From positions 806,001-870,000 of the forward strand of contig NW_026251395.1 of NCBI RefSeq assembly GCF_025118155.1: a stretch of 64,000 bases of DNA, in the 5' to 3' direction. Below are positions 63,529-64,000 of the stretch, one piece after another. Numbering within the stretch: position 1 is the stretch's first letter; each line of letters starts with the position of its first letter. The translations under genes were made by a program, and so were the position numbers. Source of the DNA: Cokeromyces recurvatus. Its lineage: Eukaryota > Mucoromycota > Mucoromycetes > Mucorales > Mucoraceae. The notes under the pieces are model-generated. The model ran no database searches, was not told where the DNA came from, and worked only from the letters and a program-made list of their open reading frames with translations.

Positions 63529-64000
63529 TTATTGATTATCTTCTTGAGCATAATATAATTTGCGTTCATCAATTTGCTTTTCTATTGCAGCTAATTCAGG
63601 GATTCTGAGATAGGCAGTTTTATAATACTGAAGAACCTTATCTAGTGATAAATGAGGAATCAAATTTCTATAAAAAAAAAATTATTAAACTTTTCTATAC
63701 AATGTATAATCTTACTTACTTTCTTGGTGCAACTTTTAGACAATGCTCAGCATCCATATGTAAATCTAATACGCAATCATAATGAGCTCCAGGACTAAAG
63801 GCAATTCGTAAAGAATATTCTTTTTCAGTCCCATTATGTCGATTTCTTTCATATAATTCAAATGTTATTTGTGTTAAGACTATAATATAATAATGTTAAT
63901 ATCATCACACACACACACACACACACGATTTGTATCTATCTTACAATCAAGTTCAGGTAAAATGGGACGAGGAAATTTAGTTGGTAAACCAGATAAATAG
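63529..64000 (-). CDS. VIP1/PPIP5K-like inositol pyrophosphate kinase, 3' end
   Basis: Partial; the 5' part lies beyond the window. Exons (transcript order): >64000-63945, 63879-63720, 63667-63529. Visible segments: LSGLPTKFPRPILPEL, LTQITFELYERNRHNGTEKE, YSLRIAFSPGAHYDCVLDLH, MDAEHCLKVAPRKNLIPHLS, LDKVLQYYKTAYLRIPEL. ITFELYE followed by SLR(I/L)xFSxGAH and a C-terminal PRK.LI.HL..D motif resembles the end of the phosphatase-like domain of VIP1/Asp1 proteins. These kinases/phosphatases set 1-IP7 and IP8 levels. The call rests on the C-terminal 110 residues only. Confidence 0.6.

Overview
The window looks like nuclear DNA of an early-diverging filamentous fungus, most likely a Mucoromycota (Mucorales-type) species. 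Reasons: genes are packed on both strands and carry many short GT-AG introns of about 39-140 nt; introns and intergenic DNA are very AT-rich with long poly-T/poly-A and dinucleotide tracts; the proteins are ordinary eukaryotic housekeeping types (beta-COP, VPS54, KDM5, UBC12, ISU1, uS7). The species call is inference from gene content and style, since no search could be run. Exon joins were worked out by hand; every multi-exon model given as a CDS keeps frame across all joins, but acceptor choices in poly-pyrimidine tracts are predictions.

Layout. 0-12 kb: 3' part of a KDM5 histone demethylase, VPS54 (GARP tether), a TLDc/OXR1-like protein and glucose-6-phosphate dehydrogenase, all on +. 12-18.3 kb, all on -: a Ser/Gln-rich coiled-coil protein of unknown role, UBC12 (NEDD8 E2), a PHO80/PCL-type cyclin and the Fe-S scaffold ISU1. 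18.3-21.3 kb: no host gene; a decayed transposase fragment, a (TG)25 run and an unexplained tract that looks less AT-rich than its surroundings. 21.4-31.8 kb: a TMEM198/DUF4203-type membrane protein, a small SWIM-domain SWS1/ZSWIM7-like recombination protein, a MEAK7-type TLDc protein, a membrane-anchored GDSL esterase, mitochondrial SSB and an 8-TM membrane protein. 33.3-39.7 kb: SAM-domain kinesin-13, an F-box/WD40 protein and NUP35/NUP53. 40.2-41.9 kb: a dead Tc1/mariner (IS630-type) element with 33-bp terminal inverted repeats. 42-46.7 kb: an FSH1-type hydrolase and SEC26. 46.9-53.5 kb: a repeat-rich accessory block with a well-spliced gene of unknown family, a divergent frameshifted ORF that runs in frame into a transposase helix-turn-helix, and a long AAAAT microsatellite. 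55.4-64 kb: a bHLH factor, a decayed reading frame, a short oxysterol-binding protein, RPS5 and the 3' end of a VIP1/PPIP5K-like kinase.

The genes are unlinked housekeeping functions: vesicle tethering and coat (VPS54, SEC26, OSH), ubiquitin/NEDD8 control (UBC12, F-box/WD40), mitochondrial Fe-S and DNA maintenance (ISU1, SSB), recombination (SWS1) and mitosis (kinesin-13). No operon, CRISPR array or biosynthetic cluster was seen. The least explained parts are the 46.9-53.3 kb block and the 20 kb tract. The best structural surprises are an 11-nt micro-exon inside the kinesin-13 SAM domain and a 22-nt exon in NUP35.
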